Assembly: GCA_963975425.1 (NCBI GenBank)
Contig: CAXBGS010000002.1
Coordinates: 186,001-250,000, forward strand
Length of the DNA stretch: 64,000 bases
From: CAXBGS01 sp963975425
Lineage (GTDB): Bacteria; Planctomycetota; Planctomycetia; Pirellulales; Pirellulaceae
Reading direction: 5' to 3'
Shown: one piece after another, positions 51,909-61,125 of the stretch
How positions within the stretch are numbered: position 1 is the stretch's first letter
How the letters are laid out: each line of letters opens with the position of its first letter
Notes under the pieces: model-generated
What the model was told of the DNA's origin: nothing
The model's database searches: none
Seen by the model: only the letters and a program-made list of their open reading frames with translations
Program-made: the position numbers and the translations under genes

Positions 51909-53309
51909 ATGCTTGTACGAATCACGAATCAGTCGTTCTTGCCACTCATCGCTTTACTGATGTTGACGGGAGCCACCTTCGCGGATGAGCGCCCCAACAT
52001 TGTTCTGTTCTTCGTGGACGACCTTGGCTGGAATAATCTCGGGTATCGCAATCCTGAATTGTTCACGACACCGCATATCGATCGACTTGCCACGGAAGGG
52101 ATGGATTTTAGCCAATGCTATGTTGCCAGTCCCACGTGCAGCCCGAGTCGAGCGACCTTGCTGACCGGAAAACATCCGGCCCGCCTTCGAATCGTGCGTC
52201 ACATTCCAGGCGGCCCCAAGCATCCCGACTTTGATGAGTTTGGTCGTACCGATGTCGAGTTCAATCACTGGGAATCCGACCCAGCGCAATTCCCATGTCG
52301 AAATTGGCTGCCGCTCGATCAAGTCACCTATGCCGAAGCATTACGAGACGAAGGCTACTTTCATTTGTTCGTCGGCAAGTGGCATTTGGGTCGCGAGCCG
52401 TATCATCCGATCCACCAAGGATTTGACCAGCAGATCGGAACCAGCAATTACGGGCACCCCAAGGGATACTATCCTCCGTTCACACCCCACGGCGAAGTGT
52501 TTCCCGAGGCGAAAGCAGACGAGTACCTGACGGACAAACTTACCGATGCGACGGTCGCATTTATCGATGGGTACGAACGCAAACAGCCCTTTATGGTTTC
52601 GCTTTGGTACTACAACGTACATTCGCCCAACATCGGGCGTAAAGATCTGAAGCGAGGCACCATAGGAAAACCGGGACTGGATGGCAAACGAGCCGACTAC
52701 GCGGCACAGGTCGCAGCAGTTGATGAATCGGTTGGACGAGTCTTAAACGCCATCAAGCAGCGAGGCATGGATGAGAACACGTTGATCATTCTCGCTTCTG
52801 ACCAAGGAAGTCTTTTCGAGTGGGCGCCTTTCCGTGGCTGCAAACGGTCGGACACGTTGTGTGAAGGAGGAGCGAGAGTTCCATTGATCGTGCGTTGGCC
52901 GGGCGTCGTACCGGCTGGCTGCACAAACGACAGTGTTGTTCAAACCACCGACTTGTTTCCGACGCTGGTTGAAATTGCAGGTGGCTTCCCGTCCAGTTTC
53001 AATGACCTGGACGGTGTCTCGCTGCTGCCGATTCTAAAATCCAATTTGAACCTCGATCCAGATCGAACGATCTTTGGCTATCGGGCTTACGAAGATCAAT
53101 ATGTCTCGGTGCGAGAAGGCGAATGGAAATTGATCGGCTATCGAAGCGGAAGGCTGAGTTTGTACAACGTCGAGCAGGATCGAAGCGAACTGCGGGACCT
53201 TGCCGCAAGTCATCCAGCGAAGGTGAAGACACTCGTTGAAAAATTGACGCGGTGGGAGACAGAGATGGGTGTCGAGCAATACTCGGGATTCGCCGATCGC
53301 TCTCCTTGA
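51909..53309 (+). CDS. sulfatase
   Basis: 466 residues from ATG 51909, where a signal peptide begins (SFLPLIALLMLTGATFA). FFVDDLGWNN gives metal-binding aspartates, and the C-S-P-S-R motif begins at Cys77 for formylglycine. VGKWHLGREPY and ASDQGSLFEW are the remaining conserved sites. FYE-like ending EQDRSELRDLAASHPAKVKT is the common sulfatase tail. A 39-bp longer frame is possible from GTG 51870 but lacks a ribosome-binding site. This is a typical arylsulfatase A/iduronate-type enzyme, exported and probably active on algal sulfated polysaccharide. Confidence 0.9.
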   Translation: MLVRITNQSFLPLIALLMLTGATFADERPNIVLFFVDDLGWNNLGYRNPELFTTPHIDRLATEGMDFSQCYVASPTCSPSRATLLTGKHPARLRIVRHIPGGPKHPDFDEFGRTDVEFNHWESDPAQFPCRNWLPLDQVTYAEALRDEGYFHLFVGKWHLGREPYHPIHQGFDQQIGTSNYGHPKGYYPPFTPHGEVFPEAKADEYLTDKLTDATVAFIDGYERKQPFMVSLWYYNVHSPNIGRKDLKRGTIGKPGLDGKRADYAAQVAAVDESVGRVLNAIKQRGMDENTLIILASDQGSLFEWAPFRGCKRSDTLCEGGARVPLIVRWPGVVPAGCTNDSVVQTTDLFPTLVEIAGGFPSSFNDLDGVSLLPILKSNLNLDPDRTIFGYRAYEDQYVSVREGEWKLIGYRSGRLSLYNVEQDRSELRDLAASHPAKVKTLVEKLTRWETEMGVEQYSGFADRSP

Positions 53310-53685
53310 ATTCGACTTGGCTCGCAGTTCGTCGCGTCTGTCGATCCGAAACGCGATGCTGCATCGCGAATCACGACACCGCCACAACCGCCTTCGCCCG
53401 CGAAAAACCGAACCGATCCAGCCTCAATTTTCTCGATTTGCAATGAATCCGAGTTCCGCGCACAGGCCAGACCGAGCAACATTCAACGGAAGGACTCGCG
53501 TTTGGCACCGGTCGACAAACACCGACGGCGGGTTTGCCTCGCGTTCATAAAGAATTGAAATTCAAGAGCGATCGCGCGGGGCACCGTTTCTTTCCGGCGG
53601 CTCCCCAACTCTAGATGTTCAATGGGTGCAGCTGAGTTGTTCAGCGACCACGTGCGACATCGTCTATCGCATGCTGCCCCGGCGC
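53310..53685. other. intergenic stretch with a small hairpin
   Basis: No gene is seen. CGCGATG (53352-53358) and CATCGCG (53362-53368) form a perfect 7-bp stem with a 3-nt loop about 43 bp after the sulfatase stop. It lacks a T-tract, so it would be a poor terminator. Confidence 0.4.
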
Positions 53686-54006
53686 CTACGCCGGATCGGC
53701 GAGCACTTTTCCTGTTCGGTCGTCGACCCTGTGAAGCCGAGTGACCTCCCCCAACGCCCCGTCGCCCGATTTCAACGAGACCAACCAATAGGGATCGTCC
53801 GGCACATTCGCCGCGACCATCGCACGGAGAATTTCCAGATCATGCACACCGTTTTCGCTGTACAGCTTTGCATAGAACTCTTTTTCCCGACGAATCCTCT
53901 CTCGATCGAAGAACACCGCCGAACACTTCGTCCCAGGCGGAATGTCGCCAAAGTGTTCAATGACAATCATGATGGCCGCTTGTTGGTCAATTTCTCGTTT
54001 ATTCAA
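53686..54006 (-). CDS. small hypothetical protein
   Basis: 106 residues with good protein-like composition, charged and without a signal peptide: NKREIDQQAAIMIVIEHFGD, then YAKLYSENGVHDLEILRAMV and WLVSLKSGDGALGEVTRLHR. I do not recognise the family. It is convergent with the sulfatase before it and divergent from the DUF4345 gene. There is no neighbour that hints at a role. Confidence 0.6.
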   Translation of the reverse strand: MNKREIDQQAAIMIVIEHFGDIPPGTKCSAVFFDRERIRREKEFYAKLYSENGVHDLEILRAMVAANVPDDPYWLVSLKSGDGALGEVTRLHRVDDRTGKVLADPA

Positions 54007-54199
54007 CCTTCGCTCCTCGCCTGCACCACTGCACCACTGATCGACTCTATCTTGTCACAATAAAGGTACAAAATGGAAGTCTACATTGAGCGGGTGAACG
54101 CGATTGGCAACCGACTTGAACTTCGCGGCGATAAACAACCACACCCGCACACGACAGAATCGGTCGACGCGAAAGTTTGGCGTATGCGATAATGAGCGG

Positions 54200-54595
54200 A
54201 TGAATAATCGGTTCCCCACCGTCGTAATCTGGATCACCGCTGCTTCATGGGCGGGATTTGCCGCCTGGCTTGGCTCAAATCCTGGCGCATTGCTGCCAGC
54301 GTTTGGTGTCGAGGAATCGACGCCGCAGATGTTAACCGAGGTGCGTGCATTTTACGGCGGCGTTGAACTAGCGATTGCGGTCGCGATGCTACTGCTTTGG
54401 TGGCGAGGCGATCAGTTTGCTGCATTGTTAGTCGGCGGATTACCACTGGTGGGTTCGGCATGCGGCCGATTGTTCGGCCTCATGATTGATGCCTATTCAC
54501 CGATGCACTTGTGCTTTGCCGCACTTGAATTGATTGGTGCGACATTTTGCTTGGCAGGTTGCGTGATGGTTTCTCGAGGGAAACCTAATGATTGA
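54200..54595 (+). CDS. DUF4345-type small membrane protein
   Basis: 131 residues with four hydrophobic helices (TVVIWITAASWAGFAAWLG, ELAIAVAMLLLWW, FAALLVGGLPLVGSA, LCFAALELIGATFCLAGCV), and the EVRAFYGGVELAIA segment and GRLFGLMID that I know from DUF4345. It should sit in the cytoplasmic membrane; function is unknown. The start at 54200 is preferred over the upstream 54104 because the extra residues lack family resemblance. It overlaps the following dioxygenase gene by 8 bp, so the two are co-expressed. Confidence 0.8.
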   Translation: MNNRFPTVVIWITAASWAGFAAWLGSNPGALLPAFGVEESTPQMLTEVRAFYGGVELAIAVAMLLLWWRGDQFAALLVGGLPLVGSACGRLFGLMIDAYSPMHLCFAALELIGATFCLAGCVMVSRGKPND

Positions 54596-55322
54596 CGGAA
54601 ATCTTCAACACGACGGCTACTCCATGTTGCGTAACGCGATTGATGGTGGCACGGTGCAGCGCTTGCTAGGCGTTTGCCGTGATGTGTTTCATAACGATTC
54701 CGATCAAGTACGTGCCCGATCGAGTCGCGGACATGTGTACGCGGCACGGAATCTGATCGAGACGATTCCCGAAGTGACAACGGTTTGGCAAAACAGCGTG
54801 TTGCTGTCGTTCCTGCACCATCGACTCGGCGATCAGTTTGGATTGGTAAGAGCGCTGTTCTTTGACAAACCGCCGGATCGGACGTGGGCATTGGCATGGC
54901 ACAAAGACACATCGATTGCAGTCAAAGACAACTCGCTTGGGTCAGTGTTCTTTTCCCGCCCCACGACCAAATCCGGCGTGCCTCATGTCATCGCCTGCGA
55001 TGAAGTACTGCGTCAAATGCTGACGTTACGGATTCACCTTGATGAAGTCACCGATGCGAACGGGCCGCTGCGAGTGATCCCGGGCTCACATCTCTCAAGT
55101 GATAGTGAAGGCAAAGGAATAAATGCAGTCGTCGACGTTCACGCGGCGGCAGGTGATGTTCTCGCAATGCGGCCACTCATCAGCCACAGCAGTGGAGCCT
55201 CTGTGCCCGGAACCAAACGCCATCGGCGAATCATGCACCTGGAATTTTCATCGTCGCAGGCATTGCCTGACGGATTCCAGTGGTACGACTACGTTCGTCC
55301 AACTGCCACGGTCAGCGAGTAG
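54588..55322 (+). CDS. phytanoyl-CoA dioxygenase (PhyH) family protein
   Basis: 244 residues, Fe(II)/2-oxoglutarate oxygenase of the PhyH type. The facial triad is His105-x-Asp107 (AWHKDTSI) and His200 (PLISHSSG), and Arg213-214 (RHRRIMHLEF) should bind 2-oxoglutarate. GPLRVIPGSHLSSD is a family hallmark. Substrate unknown. The N-terminus overlaps the DUF4345 gene by 8 bp; the ATG at 54588 gives a normal PhyH beginning (LQHDGYSMLRNAI). Confidence 0.88.
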   Translation: MIDGNLQHDGYSMLRNAIDGGTVQRLLGVCRDVFHNDSDQVRARSSRGHVYAARNLIETIPEVTTVWQNSVLLSFLHHRLGDQFGLVRALFFDKPPDRTWALAWHKDTSIAVKDNSLGSVFFSRPTTKSGVPHVIACDEVLRQMLTLRIHLDEVTDANGPLRVIPGSHLSSDSEGKGINAVVDVHAAAGDVLAMRPLISHSSGASVPGTKRHRRIMHLEFSSSQALPDGFQWYDYVRPTATVSE

Positions 55323-55568
55323 CATTTGTTGCTGCTTTCCGATGCTGAGGACGCCGCGTTTGATTCGCCCCCAGATACGACTCTGTAATTTCCACCCCTA
55401 TAAAACGACATTGTTATCCATCAAATCTGCTTGGCAATCTCTTACAATCGCGTGTTCGTAACACTTGTTGATTTACAACTCGGTCTGCCGGCAATCATCG
55501 CGGCAAACTGAATCGACCCGCGTTGCGTTTTGATACACATTTCCCATCATGCCAAGCCACAAAAATAT

Positions 55569-57077
55569 ATGAACGTCAAACCTAACAGCAACGACCGCTT
55601 CGGTGGCGTGCCTTTGCCCAAGCCGTGTTGGTCGATTGCCTGCCTTAACACCGCCGTTGAACTTCGGACAGACACCGAAGCCAGCGACATCTGTCCTCGC
55701 GGCGATCGGTGCGAGTCACTGTTTCTTCTTTTTTCGCTCATGTTCTTGTTATTGCCGGTCAATCTGTATGCAGACTCAGAGCCGTCGAGGCCAAACATTG
55801 TGGTCTTTATGGCGGACGACATGGGCTGGGGTGATTCGGCGACCTATGGGCATCCTCTGATCAAAACACCCAATCTCGACAAACTGGCGTCACAGGGTGT
55901 GAAGTTCACGCAGTGCTATTCAGCCTGCGGTGTCTGTTCGCCGTCGCGGTCTGCGATCCTGACCGGACGGACTCCATATCGCAACGGTGTCTATCGCCAC
56001 TTGTCGGGCAATCACGAGGCTCATCTTCGGGCCAGTGAAATCACCTATCCAAAGTTGTTAAAAACGATTGGTTATGAAACGTGTCACGTCGGCAAGTGGC
56101 ACCTCAACTCAAAGCCGCAATTCAATACGCCCGAGTACCCGCAACCTGGCGATCACGGTTACGACTACTGGATGGCGACACAAAACAACGCGGAACCCAG
56201 CCATAAAAACCCTGACAACTTTGTCCGCAACGGCAAGCCTGTCGGCGAACTAAAGGGTTATTCAGCGCCGTTGGTTGCTGCTGAAGCAAGTCGTTGGCTG
56301 AGTGAGGTGCGAGACAAATCGAAACCGTTTGCGTTATCTGTTTGGGTCCATGAACCACACTCGCCGATCGCAACGGACCCACAATTTGCTGGTCTGTACG
56401 ATGGAGATGACAACAGCAAATACATGGGCAACATCACGCAGCTCGATCATGCGCTTGGACAAGTGATGACCGCGATTGACAATGAGGGAGTGAGTGACGA
56501 CACGTTGCTGATTTTCACGTCGGATAATGGTCCTGTCGCCAGTTTTGGCGGTACGACAGGCGGCTTGCGAGGCGGCAAACGTAGCGAACATGAAGGTGGC
56601 ATCCGCGTGCCCGGCGTGGCGCGGTGGCCCGGTCATATCAAGGCGGGAACGGTCAGCGATGTTCCCGTGATTGGTACTGATATCTTTGCGACGGTATTGG
56701 ACATCACCGGCATCGCGCTGCCGAAAGATCGCACGATCGACGGCGTTAGCATGCTGCCCGCCTTTGCCGGAATGCCTGTCGAACGAAAGACACCGCTGTT
56801 TTGGCGAACGCACGTCTCGCCACCTGCAGACCGAGTGGCGCTGCGCATCGGTGACTGGAAACTAGTCGGCGACGAGACACTGACAAAGTTTCAGCTATAC
56901 GAAATCCAAAAAGATTGGAAAGAAGAACATGACCTCGCGTCTTCGATGCCGGAAAAAACGGAAGCGATGAAAAGGCAGCTCTTTGAGGTATGGAAAGAAA
57001 TCGAAGCCGAAGGCCCCGACCACTGGTGGAAAAACGAAAGGCAGCCGCCCGTGCGCGGCGGGAAAGTGAACTATTGA
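55569..57077 (+). CDS. sulfatase with long N-terminal extension
   Basis: 502 residues. The formylglycine motif C-S-P-S-R starts at Cys123, about 45 residues later than in the other three sulfatases here. A hydrophobic segment (SLFLLFSLMFLLLPVNLYA, 50-68) is preceded by about 49 residues that resemble no leader, so the real start may be later or the protein has a membrane-anchored N-terminus. MADDMGWGDS, VGKWHLNSKPQ and FTSDNGPVASFG are present. The C-terminal WWKNERQPPVRGGKVNY is typical of planctomycete arylsulfatases. It may act on sulfated glycans at the cell surface. The gene is followed by three 19-bp repeats. Confidence 0.85.
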   Translation: MNVKPNSNDRFGGVPLPKPCWSIACLNTAVELRTDTEASDICPRGDRCESLFLLFSLMFLLLPVNLYADSEPSRPNIVVFMADDMGWGDSATYGHPLIKTPNLDKLASQGVKFTQCYSACGVCSPSRSAILTGRTPYRNGVYRHLSGNHEAHLRASEITYPKLLKTIGYETCHVGKWHLNSKPQFNTPEYPQPGDHGYDYWMATQNNAEPSHKNPDNFVRNGKPVGELKGYSAPLVAAEASRWLSEVRDKSKPFALSVWVHEPHSPIATDPQFAGLYDGDDNSKYMGNITQLDHALGQVMTAIDNEGVSDDTLLIFTSDNGPVASFGGTTGGLRGGKRSEHEGGIRVPGVARWPGHIKAGTVSDVPVIGTDIFATVLDITGIALPKDRTIDGVSMLPAFAGMPVERKTPLFWRTHVSPPADRVALRIGDWKLVGDETLTKFQLYEIQKDWKEEHDLASSMPEKTEAMKRQLFEVWKEIEAEGPDHWWKNERQPPVRGGKVNY

Positions 57078-57202
57078 CCCGTTTAACCGTGAGCCGCGGC
57101 GCAAGCGTTGCCAGTGTCAGCAAACGAACGAGTTAGCGTTCGCTGTGTCAGCAGACAAACGCGCCTGCCGCTTGCGGTTAGCCAGGCTTCAAGACTTTGC
57201 TT

Positions 57203-57259
57203 GCGAGATCACGGGCATGCTGTGAGATCACGGGCGTGTTGTGAGATCACGGGCGTGTT
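57203..57259. repeat. three tandem 19-bp repeats at the 3' end of the beta-helix gene
   Basis: Copies at 57203-57221, 57222-57240 and 57241-57259 read GYGAGATCACGGGCRTGYT with few changes. The third copy overlaps the last codons and TGA stop (57247-57249) of the large minus-strand gene. The intergenic segment before it also carries CGAACG/CGTTCG arms. Confidence 0.8.
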
Positions 57260-60200
57260 GTGCTGAAGGCGGGCAAGAAACCACCAGCGAAATCACTGAA
57301 ATTGACGTAGCCGTCACCATCGGAATCCAGGCTTTCGTCGTAGGCCGCATCGCCGAGCCCGCTTGCGAAGGCCGGCAAAAAGCCTGATGCAAAATCACTA
57401 AAATTCGTCAGCCCGTCTCCGTCATGGTCGCCGTACCAACGGAAGAAGTCATCATTGTCGGGTTGTCCATGCAATTGCCCTCCAAACAAATGGTCAAGTA
57501 CCATTGTCGTCGTGCTATGCGATGCGAGCACGACCTGTGACGCTAGAACGTCCAGTCGATAGTTACCGTTATCCAGCGTCGTGCGGAGCGTTTCAAGCTC
57601 GGGTGCTATGGTGGATGCGCCCTCAAAGGTGAGCACTGCCGTCGTCATGCCGCCACCGTCGGTCGCAACCACATTCACGGTGCCGATTTCCGTTGACGTC
57701 GTGATATTCGTCACGACAAACGCCGATTGCAATGCGGCATGATCCACTTCGCTGTCAAACTTGACCGTCACGGATGTTACTTTCGATCGTGTCGCCTCGC
57801 CGTCGTTAATGACAATGCTTTCGACCAGAGGTGCAGCCGGGGCAGCGTTGATCAAATAGTCTTCGACTTCACCATCGCGCGCAAAGCCTGAGGGTTCGAG
57901 TCCGCCATCGGTGCTGAGTCGCACGCGGGCAAAAAGATCGCCCTGTGTTAACCCCGCAGGCAAGTTGTAATTGAATGTCTGGAACGGTTGGTCGACGACA
58001 ACGCTGTCAAGGATTTTTTCGGCCGGACTCCAAACCCCATCGCGATCGAAATCAATCCACGCGTCCACTCTCGCTTCGATCGCGTTTTCCAGATCGATGT
58101 TAACCGCTGCTAGCGACTGATCGACGCCGATCGCGCCAAAAAGTACGCCATCCTCGTCGCTGCCGTCTCCATCTGCCGCGACGGATGGGACACCATTGCC
58201 TTCGGTGTCGCGACTTGGTCCAAGCTGAGGTCCCACCGGGGCATGCCGAGCACCATCATTGCCCAGCAGCGTCGCATATGTGGCCGGGGCATCGCCGTAA
58301 TCCAACGCTGACGCTTGAAAGTCCGAGAGCACCACCGTGTTGCTCGGTCCGCCTTCGCCGGGCAACTGGTAAGTGACGAGGAATGTCCCTTCGCCGCCCA
58401 GTGTCTCGAGCCGCTGCCCGCTGGCAACGTTGCCAAACGCGCCTGACAAATTGGTATTGGATGCGAGAATCGTATATGTGTCCGTCGGTAGAGGCAGATA
58501 GGTTACTCCAGCTGACTCGAGTAATGAGATAGTCAACAGGCCGCCGAGCGCGGCCGAGTCCGTGATCAGTTGGTCGTATTCGGATTCCGGTGTCGTTCCG
58601 GCCAGTTCCACGTCGAAAAAGGCGCCCGATGACCACGACACATCCGTCACCGTTATCGAGCCGGCGCTGGCGCCCGGAGAGAGATGCCCGCCGGAGTTGA
58701 CCATCACGGCCGAGTCGACTGAACCGTTGCCGCCAAGTGTGCCACCGGAACCGACCGTGTATTGCCCACCGCCGGTGTGTGTCCCATCGACCTGCAGCAT
58801 GCCGCCGTTGACGGTGGTCGTGCCTGTATAGGCGTTAATGCCTGAGAGGATCTGCGTGCCTGCGCCCGATTTGGTGAGGGAGACTGCGGTTGAAATGTCT
58901 CCCAAGAAATCAGCTTCGCCGGATCCGAACGCGATTTCCAAGTTGGCGGCTGAACCAGCGAATGGATTGGACGATACCACTTGCCCGGTGCCGAATAACC
59001 GGCCAATCTTGCCCGAGAGTGTATTGCCGTCGGTGCGGTCGTTGAGATCGAGTTGGCCGTCAAGACTGACGTCGCCTTGAGTGTTGAACGCGTTGTTACC
59101 GATTCCCGAAATCGAGGCGCCCGCCGCGACCGTCAAATCACGGTGAACCACGCCGGGACGTCCCGTGACATGGCCTTCGGCGACAATCAGATTTCCATCA
59201 AAGGTACTTGATTTTCCGATGACAAGTTTTCCGTCGCCAAGCTTGGTCAGATCGCCTGTGCCCTGAATTCGGCCGGCTAAGAGTTGATTGCCCGCGACGC
59301 CCACCCCAATCGACGCATCGCCGTCGAGAAAGATGGTGCTCTCGTCGCCGTTGTTAGAGCTACCGAATCGAGTACCGGAGTTAACGGACCCGTCGGAATA
59401 CAACGCTCCATTGCCATCGACGCCGTCGCCCGTGATCGTTAGTTTTTCGTCCGCAATCTGGATCCCTGGCTGAATTTCCAGGGTGCCCCCGTCAGCAACG
59501 ATCGATGCGTTGGTCTCCAACGAGCCATCCGCGGCGGTTCCGTTATTGCCTAAGCCATCGGGGTGGACAAGCACCGTGCGCTTGCCAGATGGCACCAATG
59601 AGATTCCGTCGTAGTCGTTGTTTTCCCCGTTGGTGATGACCAGTCCCTGTGACCTGCCCGTAGTGCCACTGGCTTGCTCCCCAAGAATCAGGGTCATGTT
59701 GGTGTCGTTAATGATTTCCGAGTTGACGTGATCATAGCCAGAGACGTCGTGCGTCGTGGTGCCGTTGTTTTCTCGCCAGTTTTCGTACCAGAACTGTGCG
59801 CTACGAAACAGAGTCGTCCCTTGGAAGTCCTCCGCGGGTCGATCGCTGGTGATACTGACGTCCATGTTGTTGCCGTTGACGTACACGAGGGCGTAGTCGT
59901 GGTTGAAGGGCTGGTTTCCAACCAACTCGATTTCGACGCTGGAAGAATGACGAATGTCTCGGTCAACAATCACCAACGGCCCGTTCACGCCGTCTGCCTT
60001 GGCACCGATGATGGTCGTGTTGTTTCCGACTCCAAAAGCAGCTTCGGTACCGTACGCCTCGACATTGGTCAGCGTTTTTGTGCCAGCACCCAGCGATGTG
60101 GCGAAACCCGAACGCATATTGGTTACCACTACATTGTCCACGGTCAGCCCCGACGATCCCGTGTACATTCGGACGCCGCCTTCGGCACCCGAGATCATGA

Positions 60201-61119
60201 TGTCGTCAGGGATCGGATTGCCCCAATAGGTGTATCCGTACTGCTGGTAAAGCGGATGGTTGATGACATTGGTCGATGGGAATAGTTCGCCGGTGACGGT
60301 GCTGTTGGTCAACGTTGTATTGGTGGACGTTTGAACGAAGAAGCCATGACCGAACGTATTGACTTGCAAGTGCATGTCGTTGACGACCGCATCGGTAGCA
60401 TCGCCGACTCGAAAAGCCGATGCTTTGCGGTGGCCAATAAAGGGAGTGACACCCATCGAAGCGCCTTTGCCGAATGCATCGCCCAGACCGTATGTATCGG
60501 TGCGTGAGCCACGGGTCACGACATTGGCCCCATCGACCATGTTGCTGTCACCGGAAAGTTCAATGTACTGTGTGGCCCAATCCGCATAGCGCTGCGCGTT
60601 GGGATCGGTGTCGAGTGCGATATCCTGGCCGATCAGGTTGATGCCCAAAACCGTATTGTTCGAACCACTGATTCGAATGACATCAACCCCGCTATCGTGT
60701 CCGAGTGCTCGACCAAAGCCATCAAGTTTGCGAGTATCAAGGTTTATGGTTGCACCGGAAAGATCGTAGGTGTTGCCCGTGCCGCTGAGCTCCATGAAGA
60801 TCGGCATCGATTGAGTCGGATTCGCGATATGGTCGCCGTTGATCCAGTACTCGCCTGGCGTGACGACACCTGTCACCGGGTGCGGGTCGCCATCGGTGGC
60901 ACTCAGCGTTACGGTGTCATTATTGGCCGTCATGCCATAGGAACGCAATTCCGCCAAGCTGTTCGCGATGAACGACGCGAGTACGACGCGCGATTCCAGC
61001 GACTCGAACCGTCGCAGCCTACGCCGCTGTGATGCGGTGCGGCGTTGTTTCGATTTTGTCCGAAGTGACTTGATTCCGCGGACAATCCGATCGGAAGACC
61101 AGAGAAGAGGATTAGACAT
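57247..61119 (-). CDS. large exported surface protein: LEPR-XLL, beta-helix, autotransporter-type repeat, GEVED, EF-hand repeats
   Basis: 1290 residues. The N-terminus has a basic stretch and the LEPR-XLL-like motif (RRFESLESRVVLAS, 36-50), typical of large planctomycete surface proteins. Residues about 60-500 are repetitive, with N/G/T-rich strands consistent with a right-handed beta-helix. An autotransporter-associated beta-strand repeat (SLTKSGAGTQILSGINAYTG) is near 755. A GEVED domain spans about 940-1060 (DYGDAPATYATLLGNDGARH, then VAADGDGSDEDGVLFGA). The end holds two EF-hand-like dockerin repeats (DHDGDGLTNFSDFASGFLP, DSDGDGYVNFSDFAGGFLP). The gene starts 6 bp after the GH30 gene's stop, so they form an operon and the protein may bind or hold the enzyme's polysaccharide. 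Confidence 0.82.
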   Translation of the reverse strand: MSNPLLWSSDRIVRGIKSLRTKSKQRRTASQRRRLRRFESLESRVVLASFIANSLAELRSYGMTANNDTVTLSATDGDPHPVTGVVTPGEYWINGDHIANPTQSMPIFMELSGTGNTYDLSGATINLDTRKLDGFGRALGHDSGVDVIRISGSNNTVLGINLIGQDIALDTDPNAQRYADWATQYIELSGDSNMVDGANVVTRGSRTDTYGLGDAFGKGASMGVTPFIGHRKASAFRVGDATDAVVNDMHLQVNTFGHGFFVQTSTNTTLTNSTVTGELFPSTNVINHPLYQQYGYTYWGNPIPDDIMISGAEGGVRMYTGSSGLTVDNVVVTNMRSGFATSLGAGTKTLTNVEAYGTEAAFGVGNNTTIIGAKADGVNGPLVIVDRDIRHSSSVEIELVGNQPFNHDYALVYVNGNNMDVSITSDRPAEDFQGTTLFRSAQFWYENWRENNGTTTHDVSGYDHVNSEIINDTNMTLILGEQASGTTGRSQGLVITNGENNDYDGISLVPSGKRTVLVHPDGLGNNGTAADGSLETNASIVADGGTLEIQPGIQIADEKLTITGDGVDGNGALYSDGSVNSGTRFGSSNNGDESTIFLDGDASIGVGVAGNQLLAGRIQGTGDLTKLGDGKLVIGKSSTFDGNLIVAEGHVTGRPGVVHRDLTVAAGASISGIGNNAFNTQGDVSLDGQLDLNDRTDGNTLSGKIGRLFGTGQVVSSNPFAGSAANLEIAFGSGEADFLGDISTAVSLTKSGAGTQILSGINAYTGTTTVNGGMLQVDGTHTGGGQYTVGSGGTLGGNGSVDSAVMVNSGGHLSPGASAGSITVTDVSWSSGAFFDVELAGTTPESEYDQLITDSAALGGLLTISLLESAGVTYLPLPTDTYTILASNTNLSGAFGNVASGQRLETLGGEGTFLVTYQLPGEGGPSNTVVLSDFQASALDYGDAPATYATLLGNDGARHAPVGPQLGPSRDTEGNGVPSVAADGDGSDEDGVLFGAIGVDQSLAAVNIDLENAIEARVDAWIDFDRDGVWSPAEKILDSVVVDQPFQTFNYNLPAGLTQGDLFARVRLSTDGGLEPSGFARDGEVEDYLINAAPAAPLVESIVINDGEATRSKVTSVTVKFDSEVDHAALQSAFVVTNITTSTEIGTVNVVATDGGGMTTAVLTFEGASTIAPELETLRTTLDNGNYRLDVLASQVVLASHSTTTMVLDHLFGGQLHGQPDNDDFFRWYGDHDGDGLTNFSDFASGFLPAFASGLGDAAYDESLDSDGDGYVNFSDFAGGFLPAFSTTRP

Positions 61120-61125
61120 TACGAT

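Noticed and set aside
53686..54006. Known domain for the 106-residue protein
   Set aside because: No motif matched with any confidence, so it is left as hypothetical.
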